Shown here in pieces: positions 18,322 to 26,997 of a stretch of 64,000 nucleotides of DNA. The DNA is taken from assembly GCF_016862915.1 (NCBI RefSeq), contig NZ_BONW01000028.1, positions 372,001-436,000 of the forward strand, given 5' to 3'. Numbering within the stretch: the first letter of the stretch is position 1; each line of letters starts with the position of its first letter. The notes under the pieces were generated by a model. It saw only the letters and a list, made by a program, of their open reading frames with translations. It made no database searches and was not told the origin of the DNA. Both the position numbers and the translations under genes were made by a program. Origin of the DNA: Plantactinospora endophytica. GTDB lineage: Bacteria > Actinomycetota > Actinomycetes > Mycobacteriales > Micromonosporaceae.

Positions 18322-18788
18322 GATTCCCCCGGGCGACCACCGGCGAGGTCCACCTCGAAGCCCGATGCGCAGTGCGGGCAGGTGACCGCCGCGCGACTGT
18401 GCCCCTCCGCGTTGATCCGCCGGTAGAAGTCCTGTAGGAAGGCCAGATCCGAGGCGAACAGCCGTTCCACCTGCTCGGCCCGTACGTCGGTGACCGTGCC
18501 CAGCCGGGTGATGACCATGCTGAGCAGCACGACCGACAGGTACGCGGGATTGTCCTTGACCCTCAGGTCGACCAGCGGGGCGAGTTCGTCCCGGGCGGTG
18601 GCCAGCCGCATGCTGCCGTCCCGGTGCACGGTGCCCGCCTCGTCGACGTAGCCCCGGGGAAGCTCGAAGGAGAACTCGGTCTGGAGCCTCGGCGGCCCGG
18701 CCGGGGCGCTGGGAACGGCTGCCGGGACGGAGTCCGTCCCGTCCGGCGGCTCGTCCAGGGCGGTGTGCGAAACGGTACGTCGCCTCAT
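18318..18788 (-). CDS. eCIS conserved protein with CxxC motif, possible assembly chaperone
   Basis: 156 aa, ATG 18788. The first ~35 residues are a low-complexity Pro/Ala leader. The rest is a compact domain (QTEFSFELPRGYVDEAGTVH, MVITRLGTVTDVRAEQVERL, LAFLQDFYRRIN), ending in CPHC near the C-terminus, a likely metal or redox site. It lies between the main tube gene and the 52-aa protein, with which it is translationally coupled. By position it matches the tail-assembly chaperone slot of phages; homology is not proven. Confidence 0.72.
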   Translation of the reverse strand: MRRRTVSHTALDEPPDGTDSVPAAVPSAPAGPPRLQTEFSFELPRGYVDEAGTVHRDGSMRLATARDELAPLVDLRVKDNPAYLSVVLLSMVITRLGTVTDVRAEQVERLFASDLAFLQDFYRRINAEGHSRAAVTCPHCASGFEVDLAGGRPGES

Positions 18789-18898
18789 CGACCTCGCGGC
18801 GTGCGGACCCGGCCGTCCGGGCCCGGGAGGAACGCCGCTGCCTCCCTTCACAGAATCGGTACGGGTGCATCGGGACGTCAGGAACCCGCCGTCGCACC

Positions 18899-19342
18899 TC
18901 AGGAGCTGGTGATCCCCTCGAAGACGATCGTGATCTTCTCGGTGGCCGGGGACGTGTCGCCGGCCCGCAGGCTGGGGCCCTCCCACCGGCTCACCCAGGC
19001 GTTTGTCAGGTCCCACCGCCGCTGCTCCGCGTTCTCCGCGTCGACGATGATGACGCTGATGTTCTGCCGGGCCGTGTTGATCGCGCCCTTCTCGTACGTG
19101 TCCTTGATCCATTCGGTGAACGCGCTGCTCTTGTCCAGGCCGCGGGTGATGGTCACCTCGCCGCCCTTCCGCGCCCCGGGAATCTTGCGGATGATGTACT
19201 CCCCGGTCGGGGTGACCTGGGTGACCTCGATCGCGTCGAGTTCCACGGTGAGGCCGCTGACCTCCTGGACCGACTCGACCCGGGCCTTGCCCAGCTCCAC
19301 CTGGAACCGGTGGGTGACGAAGGTGTCGCCCGTCTCGGCCAT
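18899..19342 (-). CDS. eCIS major inner tube protein (gp19-like)
   Basis: 147 aa, T4 gp19-like tail tube family: THRFQVELGKARVESVQEVS, YIIRKIPGARKGGEVTITRG, SAFTEWIKDTYEKGAINTAR, and ATEKITIVFEGI at the end. It is encoded directly after the sheath gene, the usual place for the main tube subunit. It polymerises into the hexameric inner tube that carries cargo. Confidence 0.92.
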   Translation of the reverse strand: MAETGDTFVTHRFQVELGKARVESVQEVSGLTVELDAIEVTQVTPTGEYIIRKIPGARKGGEVTITRGLDKSSAFTEWIKDTYEKGAINTARQNISVIIVDAENAEQRRWDLTNAWVSRWEGPSLRAGDTSPATEKITIVFEGITSS

Positions 19343-19404
19343 CGCTGGTTACCGTCCTCTCCCTGTCGCCACGCTGCTGTCCACTGTGGAAAACCTGTCC
19401 GGGG

Positions 19405-20952
19405 TCATTCCGAGACGAGGCTGCTGCTGTCGGAGTACTGGGACAGCCGGAAGACGACGAACTCGGCCGGTTTCACCGGGGAGACCCCGACCTCGCAGAC
19501 CACCCGGCCACGGTCGACGGACTCCGGCGGGTTGGTCTCCCGGTCGCACTTGACGTAGAAGGCCTCGGCGGCCGTGCTGCCGAACAGCGCCCCGCCGCGC
19601 CACTCCTCGAGAAGGAACGCGGCGATGTTGCGCCGGACAGTGCCCCAGAGCCGCTCGTCGTTCGGCTCGAAGACCGCCCACTGGGTGCCGAGCAGGATCG
19701 ACTCCTCGATGTAGTTGAACAGCCGGCGGACGTTGATGTAGCGCCAGGAGGGGTCGGAGGAGAGGGTCCGGGCGCCCCACACCCGGATCCCCCGGCCCGG
19801 GAACGCGCGGATGCAGTTCACCCCGACCGGGTTGAGCAGGTCCTGCTCGCCCTTGGTCACCGCGTTCTGCACCTCGATCACGCCCCGGAGCACGTCGTTC
19901 GCGGGTGCCTTGTGCACCCCGCGCTCCGCGTCGGTACGCGACCACAGCCCGGCGACGTGTCCGCTCGGCGGCAGGAACCGGTGCTGGCCGCTGGCCGGGT
20001 CGAACACCTTGACCCACGGGTAGTAGAGGGCGGCGAACCGGGAGTCGTACCCCGCCTCGTCCTGCCGCCAGGTCAGCACCTGGCGGGCGGTCAGCTCCGG
20101 CGGCGGGTCGAGGATCGCCATCCGGTCGCCCATCTGCTCGCAGTGCGAGATGACCGCCAACTGGACCGCCTTGACGTCGTCGAGGCCGATCCGCCCCTGC
20201 TGGTACGCGCTCATCAGGTCGGGCACCGCGACCATGGTGATCTCGTCGATCGCCTCCAGGCCGCCGAAGCCGGTCCGGGCGTCCGCGTCGCCGACGTAGT
20301 CGTCGGCGGAGACCCGGGCGGGCAGGCCGGCCCCGTCGGCCGGCGCCGGTGGTACGGCCACCGACTGCTTCGCGGGCCGGGCCAGCGCGTTCGCCGGCGC
20401 CGCCTCCTCGACCGCGATCAGCCTCGACCGCTCCCGTACCTGGTTGACCACGTACGCCTTGGTGTTCCGCTTCGCCGAGACCTCGAACGACTCCCGCTCC
20501 GCGCCGTCCTGCCGGACCACCAGTCTGAACCGGTCCTCCGGCACCGACTCACCCTCGACGTCGACCACCTCCACGGTCAGCTCACCGGCGTCGCCGGGGC
20601 CGGCCAGCGCGGTGACCGTGAAGGTGCCGAGCGGCACCGGCGGACCGGTGACCGCCGTGCCCGCCGTGCTCCCGCCGGTGGACGTCTCCGGGGCGCCGAC
20701 CCGGACCACGTAGCAGGCGCCGCCGCCGTTGGCGAAGTAGGCGTACACCGCGTGGGCCAGGTAGGCGTCCTCGACCATCTCCCCGAACGTCTGGACGAAC
20801 TGGCTCCAGTTCGTCACCAGGGTCGCGGTGTTGAACGGCCCCCTGGCGGCGAAGCCCACGAAGGCGGCGACGGCGGTACCCACCCCCTCGATCGGGCGCG
20901 AGCCGCTCGGCACCTCCTCCACGTACACCCCGGGTGACAGGTACGACGGCAT
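19405..20952 (-). CDS. eCIS contractile sheath protein
   Basis: 515 aa. ATG 20952 with GAGGGAG 5 bases upstream starts the typical sheath N-terminus (SYLSPGVYVEEVPSGSRPIE). Conserved late motifs follow: VNCIRAFPGRGIRVWGART, YINVRRLFNYIEESILLGTQ, FEPNDERLWGTVRRNIAAFL, ending SVDRGRVVCEVGVSPVKPAE. It is the first gene of the structural operon. Only one sheath gene is present, as in actinobacterial systems, versus two or three in Photorhabdus/Serratia PVC/Afp. Confidence 0.95.
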   Translation of the reverse strand: MPSYLSPGVYVEEVPSGSRPIEGVGTAVAAFVGFAARGPFNTATLVTNWSQFVQTFGEMVEDAYLAHAVYAYFANGGGACYVVRVGAPETSTGGSTAGTAVTGPPVPLGTFTVTALAGPGDAGELTVEVVDVEGESVPEDRFRLVVRQDGAERESFEVSAKRNTKAYVVNQVRERSRLIAVEEAAPANALARPAKQSVAVPPAPADGAGLPARVSADDYVGDADARTGFGGLEAIDEITMVAVPDLMSAYQQGRIGLDDVKAVQLAVISHCEQMGDRMAILDPPPELTARQVLTWRQDEAGYDSRFAALYYPWVKVFDPASGQHRFLPPSGHVAGLWSRTDAERGVHKAPANDVLRGVIEVQNAVTKGEQDLLNPVGVNCIRAFPGRGIRVWGARTLSSDPSWRYINVRRLFNYIEESILLGTQWAVFEPNDERLWGTVRRNIAAFLLEEWRGGALFGSTAAEAFYVKCDRETNPPESVDRGRVVCEVGVSPVKPAEFVVFRLSQYSDSSSLVSE

Positions 20953-21190
20953 GGCAGCTCCCTCGGGCACGACGGCGATCCGTGGGGAAAGTCTCGGTCG
21001 ACGCGGGACCGGGAACCACGACCCGACGGGCGGGCGTCGGGGAAGCCGTTGCGACCCGATCGGGCAGTTCCGGGCGGGCACCGTCAAATGGCGGATGTCT
21101 GCCCGGACGGGTGTCGGGAGACTCCGCGTACCCGAGGGTCACCTCGGCCGTTCCCGCCGCGCTCGCGGCCCGGATTCCCGGAGTGCTCGG

Positions 21191-22135
21191 ATGATCGTGC
21201 TGGAGCCCGCCGCCCGGCGGTTCGTCGAGGCGACCGCGAGCCCGCCGTACCTGCACCAGTTGGGCCCGGAGCGGGGTCGGCGGCTCCTTGCCGAACTCCA
21301 GTCCGGCAACCTCGCCAGGCCCGACGCGGACCTGGAGGACCGGACGGTACCTGCGGATCCGGCCCGGGCGGTGCCGATCCGGATCGTCCGGCCGGCGGGC
21401 GCCATCGGCCGGTTGCCGGTGATCCTCTACCTGCACGGCGCCGGCTGGGTCTTCGGCGACTGCCACACCCACGACCGGCTGATCCGGGAGCTGGCCGTCG
21501 GTACCGGCGCGGCGGTGGTCTTCCCGCACTACAGCCTCTCGCCCGAGGCGCGTTATCCGCTGGCGGTGCAGGAGTGCTACGCGGTGCTGTGCTGGCTCGC
21601 CGGTTCCGGGGCGGCCGACCTCGACGGTCAACTGGTGGCGGTGGTCGGCGACTCGGTGGGTGCCAACCTGGCCACTGCGGTGACGCTGCTGGCGAAGCGG
21701 CACGCCGGCCCGAGACCGGTCGGGCAGGTGCTCTTCTACCCGGTCACCGACGCCGGGTTCGAGACCCCGTCGTACCGGGCCTTTGCCGAGGGCTTCCACC
21801 TGCGCCGCGACGCGATGCGCTGGTACTGGGACCAGTACGCGCCGGACGAGGCGGTCCGGGCCGAGGTGACCGCCTCGCCACTGCGGGCGGATCTCGGGCA
21901 GCTCGCCGGGCTGCCGCCGGCACTGGTGATCACGGCCGAGGCCGACGTGCTGCGCGACGAGGGCGAGGCGTACGCCCACCGGTTGCGAGCGGCCGGGGTT
22001 CCGGTCTCGGCGACCCGGTACCAGGGCATCGTCCACGACTTCGTGATGCTCGACGCGCTGCGCGGCACCGAGGCGGCGGAGGCGGCCATCACCCAGGCCG
22101 TCATCTTCCTCAAGCGGGCGCTGCGGGTGGCCTGA
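21191..22135 (+). CDS. Alpha/beta hydrolase, HSL-type esterase/lipase
   Basis: 314 aa. Hormone-sensitive-lipase family features: oxyanion motif LHGAGW (usually HGGG), nucleophile motif GDSVGAN (GDSAG-like, Ser), acid motif near LPPALVITAEADVLRDEGEA, and a His in YQGIVHDFVML. There is no signal peptide, so it is probably cytoplasmic. The start is ATG 21191 with GGAG nearby; the open frame to 20828 lacks homology. It is transcribed away from the sheath gene and splits the eCIS locus into two minus-strand modules. It may be unrelated cargo of the locus or an accessory enzyme. Confidence 0.88.
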   Translation: MIVLEPAARRFVEATASPPYLHQLGPERGRRLLAELQSGNLARPDADLEDRTVPADPARAVPIRIVRPAGAIGRLPVILYLHGAGWVFGDCHTHDRLIRELAVGTGAAVVFPHYSLSPEARYPLAVQECYAVLCWLAGSGAADLDGQLVAVVGDSVGANLATAVTLLAKRHAGPRPVGQVLFYPVTDAGFETPSYRAFAEGFHLRRDAMRWYWDQYAPDEAVRAEVTASPLRADLGQLAGLPPALVITAEADVLRDEGEAYAHRLRAAGVPVSATRYQGIVHDFVMLDALRGTEAAEAAITQAVIFLKRALRVA

Positions 22136-22188
22136 TCCGCGTCCTGCCGGGGCGGCGCCTGATCCGGGCTCCGCCGGCCGGGACGCGA

Positions 22189-22241
22189 GCCCGCCCCGGC
22201 CGCTGCCCCGTCTGGGGGGGAGGGCAGCGACCGGGGCGGGC
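22189..22241. terminator. Strong bidirectional hairpin terminator
   Basis: GCCCGCCCCGGCCGCTGCCC (22189-22208) pairs with 22222-22241 over 20 bp with one C/A mismatch, around a 13-base loop with a G7 run. It lies between convergent genes (hydrolase end 22135, DUF4157 gene end 22271), so it can stop both. Confidence 0.85.
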
Positions 22242-22270
22242 CGTTTCGGCCGACCGGGCGTGCCGTCGGC

Positions 22271-24121
22271 TCAGATCGGGCGGAGCACCTTGGCGGCGGG
22301 GGCGACGTTCGGGTCGTCGGCGAGGCGTACGGCGGGGACCTCGAGCAACTCGTTGATGCCCGGGAAGTGGTTGGGCAGATTCACTCCGCCCACGGAGACC
22401 GCACCCGGCTGGGCGTTGTTGTGCGTGGTTGCGTGCGACGCGCCGGCCTGCACCAGGTATTTGCCGGGGGCCGTACCGTGGGCGACCGACTGCGCCCGGT
22501 CCCGGCGGATCACCTGCTCACCGTAGGTGTTCTGCATGACCGCACGCCGGTGCATGTTCGTCCCGACGCTGCGCGCCGGACGTCCGCCGGTCCCCTTGAT
22601 CCGCATGCCCGTGCTGTGCGCCTCCGTGAGGAACTCGGCGAGGTCGACGGCGTGCTGCGCCCGGTAGCGGTCGCAGAAGTTGGTCAGCTCCGGGCTCATC
22701 ACGCCGCTGGCCAGGTACGCGTCGATCAGCCGCTGGTGCGCGTCCTCCCGGACCGATTCGAGGTAGAGGGTCCGTACCCCGTTCTGGTGCAGCCGCGCCA
22801 TGTGGTTGGCGGCCCAGGCGAAGAACGGCTCCTGGTGGTGCGGCCCGCCGATGACCAGACCGTCGTTGGCCAGCAGGAGCATGTCGGTGGCATCGGCCGC
22901 CGGCATCGGGACCCCGCGCAGCATCGCGGCCGTCACGTCCGCCACGGCGCTCGCGTTGTCGTCGCCGGACTCCTGCTGGTACTGCGTGGCCCGGGCCACC
23001 GCGTCGTTGGCGAGTTGCTGGTCCCGGGCGTCCTGGGCCTGCCAGTAGGCGAGGGACACCGGATCCCGGCGGCCCAGCTCCTCCATCATCTCGGCGTTGC
23101 TGCGGGTGTGGCCGCCGACGGTCGCAGGAATCCTCTCCTGCGTCGCCACCTGCCGCAGAGCGTTGCCGAGCTGGTATGCGGGCACTGGCGGGCTCGTCTC
23201 GTTCACCGAGACGAAATCCGTGTCGAGACTGATCCGGTCCTTGACCGGCGCCTGCCCGGTGGCCGCCTGGTAGGCGGCGCTCAGTTGGTTCCAGTCGTCC
23301 TGGTTCCGCACCTTGGCGGTGGGTTTGTGGGTGGACGCCGACCGGCGGGGGCCGCGGACCCGGACCGACGGGCCGGGCGGCTCCCGGTGCAGCTCGTCCT
23401 GGGTCACCCGCTGGACCGCCGGGGTGTCCGACGACGCACCGGCCGGCTCGGTCGCGGTGTGGGCCTCCCGCCGCGCGGGCGGCGCACCGAGGACACCGTG
23501 CGGGTGCGCCGCCGCAGGTGGGGCGCCCAGGGCACGCTGCGCGTTGGCCTCCGCAGCCCGTTCGAAGCTGTCACCCGGGTCGGAGACCCGGTGGCCGAGG
23601 CCGTCGTCGGTCCCGCTGACCGGGCCGGAGCGCTGCTGGATGACGTGGGTGAGCTCGTGCAGCAGAGTACGCCGGTCGGCCCCGCCCTGACCGAGCACCA
23701 CGTGCTGTCCCGAGGTGTACGCCCGGGCGCCGACCTCGTCCGCCGAGCGCTGGGCGAGGCTGCCGGTGTGCAGCCGTACGTCGGAGAAGTCGGCGCCGAG
23801 CCGGGCCTCCGCGTCCTGCCGTACCGGCTCGGCGAGTGGGGTGCCGGCCGAGCGGAGCACCTCGTGCACCGCCGACCGCTGCACCGGCTCCGGCCCTGGC
23901 GCGGGTTCGCTGCCGTGTTCGTCGTGGGTGTGCCCGTGCTCCGGGCCGGATTCGGCGTGTAGCCGCTGTATCGCCCAGGTCACCGCGGCGTTGCCGGCCT
24001 GCTGTTGCAGGGCCAGTATCGCGGCCGTCGAACCCGTCGGCGCGGCGCCGCCGGCCCCGGCCCGGGTCTGCCGGCCGCGCCGGGTCGGGGCGTCACGGTC
24101 CGGTGGATCGTGTGCGCGCAT
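22271..24121 (-). CDS. DUF4157 protein with EreA/ChaN/Tiki-like C-terminal domain, putative eCIS cargo toxin
   Basis: 616 aa. An LQQQAGNAAV motif (~38-47), common at the N-terminus of eCIS-associated DUF4157 proteins, is followed by the DUF4157 domain (~88-200) with the zinc metalloprotease motif HELTH (155-159) and DPGDSFERAAEANAQRAL. After a disordered linker and a helical region, residues ~412-600 resemble the EreA/ChaN/Tiki-like fold found at the end of several 'membrane-targeted effector' toxins: LVIGGPHHQEP, GVRTLYLE (Glu455), GMRIKG, ARSV, KYLVQAGASHATTH, GINELLEVP. DUF4157 marks proteins loaded by eCIS, so this is the likely payload. The gene overlaps the ATPase gene by 29 bases. The catalytic activity of the last domain is unproven. 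Confidence 0.85.
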   Translation of the reverse strand: MRAHDPPDRDAPTRRGRQTRAGAGGAAPTGSTAAILALQQQAGNAAVTWAIQRLHAESGPEHGHTHDEHGSEPAPGPEPVQRSAVHEVLRSAGTPLAEPVRQDAEARLGADFSDVRLHTGSLAQRSADEVGARAYTSGQHVVLGQGGADRRTLLHELTHVIQQRSGPVSGTDDGLGHRVSDPGDSFERAAEANAQRALGAPPAAAHPHGVLGAPPARREAHTATEPAGASSDTPAVQRVTQDELHREPPGPSVRVRGPRRSASTHKPTAKVRNQDDWNQLSAAYQAATGQAPVKDRISLDTDFVSVNETSPPVPAYQLGNALRQVATQERIPATVGGHTRSNAEMMEELGRRDPVSLAYWQAQDARDQQLANDAVARATQYQQESGDDNASAVADVTAAMLRGVPMPAADATDMLLLANDGLVIGGPHHQEPFFAWAANHMARLHQNGVRTLYLESVREDAHQRLIDAYLASGVMSPELTNFCDRYRAQHAVDLAEFLTEAHSTGMRIKGTGGRPARSVGTNMHRRAVMQNTYGEQVIRRDRAQSVAHGTAPGKYLVQAGASHATTHNNAQPGAVSVGGVNLPNHFPGINELLEVPAVRLADDPNVAPAAKVLRPI

Positions 24122-26288
24122 GGCTGTCCTCCCGTGGTCGGTCCACCCGCGCGGGCTCCCCGCGCGGTCGGTGCTCGCCGAACTCGCTCTCCAGCAGCAG
24201 CCGGCCGAGCTTGCGGTACTCCCGCTGCACCGCGCCGATCAGGTCCGCCATCCGTACCGGTCGACCCGCCTCCGCCGCCAGGTACGCCGCGGTGACCACG
24301 CAGGCCCGGATGCTGCCGCCGGACAGCTCGAAGTTGCGGGCACAGAAGTCCAGGTCCAGGTCGTCGTCGCGGGGCAGTTCGGTGCCGAGACAGCGGTCCC
24401 AGAGCGCGCGCCGCTGCGCCACGTCCGGCAGCGCGAAGTCGACGATCAGGTCGAGCCGCCGGGTGAACGCCTCGTCCAGGTTGGCCCGCAGGTTCGTGGT
24501 CAGCACCGCGACGCCGTCGAAGGACTCCATCCGTTGCAGCAGGTAGGCGCTCTCCAGGTTGGCGTAACGGTCGTGGGCGTCCTTGACCTCGGAGCGCTTG
24601 CCGAATATCGCGTCCGCCTCGTCGAACAGGAGCAGGCCGTTGACCCCGGCCGCCTCGGTGAAGATCCGCTCCAGGTTCTTCTCCGTCTGGCCGACGTACT
24701 TGTCCACCACGGTGGAGAGGTCCACGACGTACAGGTCCAGGCCGAGGTCGGCGGCGACCACCTCCGCGGACATGGTCTTGCCGGTGCCGGAGTCGCCGGC
24801 GAACAGCGCCAGCACGCCCCGCCCCCGCCCGCCGCCGGGGCGCATCCGCCACCGGCCCAGCACCCGGTCCCGGTACCGCACCCGGAGCGCCAGCTCGCGG
24901 AGTTGGTCGTGCACCGGACCGGGGAGCACCAGGTCGGTCCAGCCGACGCCGGGTTCGATCCGCCGGGCCAGCCGGGCGAGGCCGCCGGCGTTCTGCCCGC
25001 GTACCCCGGCGTGCAGGTGGTCGGCGCCGACCTGGTCGGCGCCGGCGAGGAGTGCGAGCTGGTCGGCGGCCTGCGCGGCCCGTCGTATCTGGTCGGAGCC
25101 GAGCAGGTACGGCGCCAACTCGCGCGCCGGGTCCACGCCGTCGGCCCATCCGGCGGGGCGGTCCGCGTCCCGGGTGCCGCCGGCGGCCCGCCACAGCCTG
25201 GCCCGGCCCTGCTCGTCCAGTGGCGGGGCGGTGACCAGCAGCGGTGCCCGGCGCGTCCAGTGTGGATCCCACTCGTCCGATCCGGTGAGCAGCACCGGCA
25301 CCGGCTGGTCGGCGAGTCGGCGCAGCAGCCGGGCCTGCTCCGGCCGGCCGACCGGGTCGAGTGCCTGGACCGGGCCGGCGACCAGGCCGGCAGCGCGCAG
25401 CCGGGCCTCCCGTACCGCCGCCGCCAGCAACTCGGCGGGAGCGGGGTCGGCGGCCAGCGCGTCGAGGTCGAGCCGCAGCACCGCCCGGCCGGCCCGGACC
25501 AGCGCCGCGACGGCCAGATCGTCGGCGGCGCCGCCGGGACGCTCCCGCAGGTAGCCGAGGCTCACCCCGGAGCGCAGCGCGTCGCCGAGCCGCTCGGCGA
25601 TCCGGGTCCGCTCCGACCCGTCGGACACCTCGCCGGGCGGTTCGGCGGCGAGGTGGTCCTCCGTCGCCCAGGCCGCCCCGACCAGCCGGGGGTCCGGCGT
25701 GTCGGTGCCGAGCAGGTGCGCGGCCACCCGGTCGGGCACCCGCAAGGAGCGGGAAAGGTACGGCTGGTCCGGCTGCTCGACCATCAGCAGCCCGCCGGCG
25801 ACCAGCGGCGCCGATCCGGTGAACCGGGACCGGCCGATGGCGTCGCCCGGCGTCGCCCCGCACAGTTCCAGGGCCAGCCCCACGGTCGCCCGGCGCCGGC
25901 TCACGTCGTCGTTGAGGTAGCCGTAGAGCCGCTCGTACCGGGACTCGACGTCGGGAAGCAGCGCGACGAGCAGCACCTCCACGTCCAGTGCGGTGAGTCC
26001 GAAGACGTGGGCCAGTTGCCGGAGCCGGGGCTCGGTACCGGCCTCGGCCGCCCGGTCCGCCCGCTCCTCCGCCGCCGCCCGCGCCCGCTGCTCGGCCGGA
26101 TCCACCGGCTCCGGTACGGGGGACGGGGCCACCAGCCGGTCGGCGTCGTCCGCGGCGAGGTACAGGCCCCGGAACGGGTCGTCCGGCCGGGGATCGTCCC
26201 GGCGCCGTTCGGCGACCAGTCGAGCCACCCGGATTCCCACCAGCCCGAGCCGCTCCCACAGGTACCCGATGCCGTCCGCGCCGCTCAC
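24093..26288 (-). CDS. eCIS AAA+ ATPase (Afp15/Pvc15-like)
   Basis: 731 aa, GTG 26288 overlapping the DUF4255 stop as GTGA. The N-terminal half is helical and family-specific (QLAHVFGLTALDVEVLLVAL). The C-terminal AAA+ module carries Walker A GDSGTGKT (498-505), Walker B LLLFDEAD (552-559) and an arginine pair near 610. This is the only ATPase of the system, thought to act in particle assembly or cargo loading, since contraction itself needs no ATP. It is translated directly upstream of the cargo gene, which fits a loading role. The N-terminal start is supported by the coupling. Confidence 0.9.
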   Translation of the reverse strand: MSGADGIGYLWERLGLVGIRVARLVAERRRDDPRPDDPFRGLYLAADDADRLVAPSPVPEPVDPAEQRARAAAEERADRAAEAGTEPRLRQLAHVFGLTALDVEVLLVALLPDVESRYERLYGYLNDDVSRRRATVGLALELCGATPGDAIGRSRFTGSAPLVAGGLLMVEQPDQPYLSRSLRVPDRVAAHLLGTDTPDPRLVGAAWATEDHLAAEPPGEVSDGSERTRIAERLGDALRSGVSLGYLRERPGGAADDLAVAALVRAGRAVLRLDLDALAADPAPAELLAAAVREARLRAAGLVAGPVQALDPVGRPEQARLLRRLADQPVPVLLTGSDEWDPHWTRRAPLLVTAPPLDEQGRARLWRAAGGTRDADRPAGWADGVDPARELAPYLLGSDQIRRAAQAADQLALLAGADQVGADHLHAGVRGQNAGGLARLARRIEPGVGWTDLVLPGPVHDQLRELALRVRYRDRVLGRWRMRPGGGRGRGVLALFAGDSGTGKTMSAEVVAADLGLDLYVVDLSTVVDKYVGQTEKNLERIFTEAAGVNGLLLFDEADAIFGKRSEVKDAHDRYANLESAYLLQRMESFDGVAVLTTNLRANLDEAFTRRLDLIVDFALPDVAQRRALWDRCLGTELPRDDDLDLDFCARNFELSGGSIRACVVTAAYLAAEAGRPVRMADLIGAVQREYRKLGRLLLESEFGEHRPRGEPARVDRPREDSHARTRSTGP

Positions 26289-26977
26289 CGGTCGTCCCGG
26301 TGGCCGTCCGGCTCGGCGCGCGAACCGACCTCGACCCGCTCCGCCCCGTCCCGGCCGTCGTCCCGGCGGCGGGGCGCGGCGGCGCGGGTGCGGAGACTCG
26401 CCAGGCGCCCGGCAGTGTCGCTGACCAGGACCATCCGTTCCCGCACCGGCGGCGCCGCCACGATCCGGCGGGTCGACACCGGCGCGACGACCACCAGGTC
26501 CAACGAGGGCTTGAGTTCTCCACCGAGCGCGGTCCACACGTCGGCCAGCGCCCGGCCCTCGCCGGGTGGTGCGGCGACCGCCATCGGCACCGCCAGGCGC
26601 AGCGCCGCCAGCGAGCCGGTCAGCCGGGCGGCCGGCAGTTCGTCGTACCTGACCAGACCGGCCAGCAGCGCGGCCAGCAGCCGGTGTTCGTCGGTGGGTC
26701 GGTTGGTCCACGCAGTGACCAGGTAGGACAGCGCGAAGAAGTGCGGCGCGTCGTGCCAGGCCACCGTGCGGTCGGTGGCGTCGCGCTCGGCGACCCGACC
26801 CTGGAAGTGCCGTGACCGGTCCTCCCGGATGTCGTAGAGGAACAGGTTCACCGTCGGTGCGTTGCGCCGGGTCGCCCACTGCCGGGTGGGCGGGTCGAAC
26901 GACACGTCCACCCCGGTGTCCGCCAGCATCTCGTCCACGACCAGACCGCGCAGTCCCTCGTCGATCTCGTGTATCAC
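26285..26977 (-). CDS. DUF4255 eCIS protein (Pvc16/Afp16-like tail terminator)
   Basis: 230 aa from GTG 26977. The sequence IHEIDEGLRGLVVDEMLADT, PTVNLFLYDIREDRSRHF, and YLVTAWTNRPTDEHRLLAAL fits the DUF4255/Pvc16 N-terminal domain, the cap that ends tube and sheath growth. The last ~50 residues are Arg/Ala-rich and probably disordered. It sits 20 bases after the secreted propeller gene and is coupled to the ATPase. Confidence 0.87.
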   Translation of the reverse strand: MIHEIDEGLRGLVVDEMLADTGVDVSFDPPTRQWATRRNAPTVNLFLYDIREDRSRHFQGRVAERDATDRTVAWHDAPHFFALSYLVTAWTNRPTDEHRLLAALLAGLVRYDELPAARLTGSLAALRLAVPMAVAAPPGEGRALADVWTALGGELKPSLDLVVVAPVSTRRIVAAPPVRERMVLVSDTAGRLASLRTRAAAPRRRDDGRDGAERVEVGSRAEPDGHRDDR

Positions 26978-26997
26978 GCGTCCGTCCCCATCTCTCG

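Noticed and set aside
21082-21087. TTGACG (minus) upstream of the sheath gene as the eCIS promoter
   Set aside because: No acceptable -10 at 16-18 bases; kept only as a weak possibility and not annotated.
23715-26726. A 1003-codon plus-strand open frame
   Set aside because: Antisense to the AAA+ ATPase and DUF4255 genes, whose motifs (Walker A/B) are clear on the minus strand.
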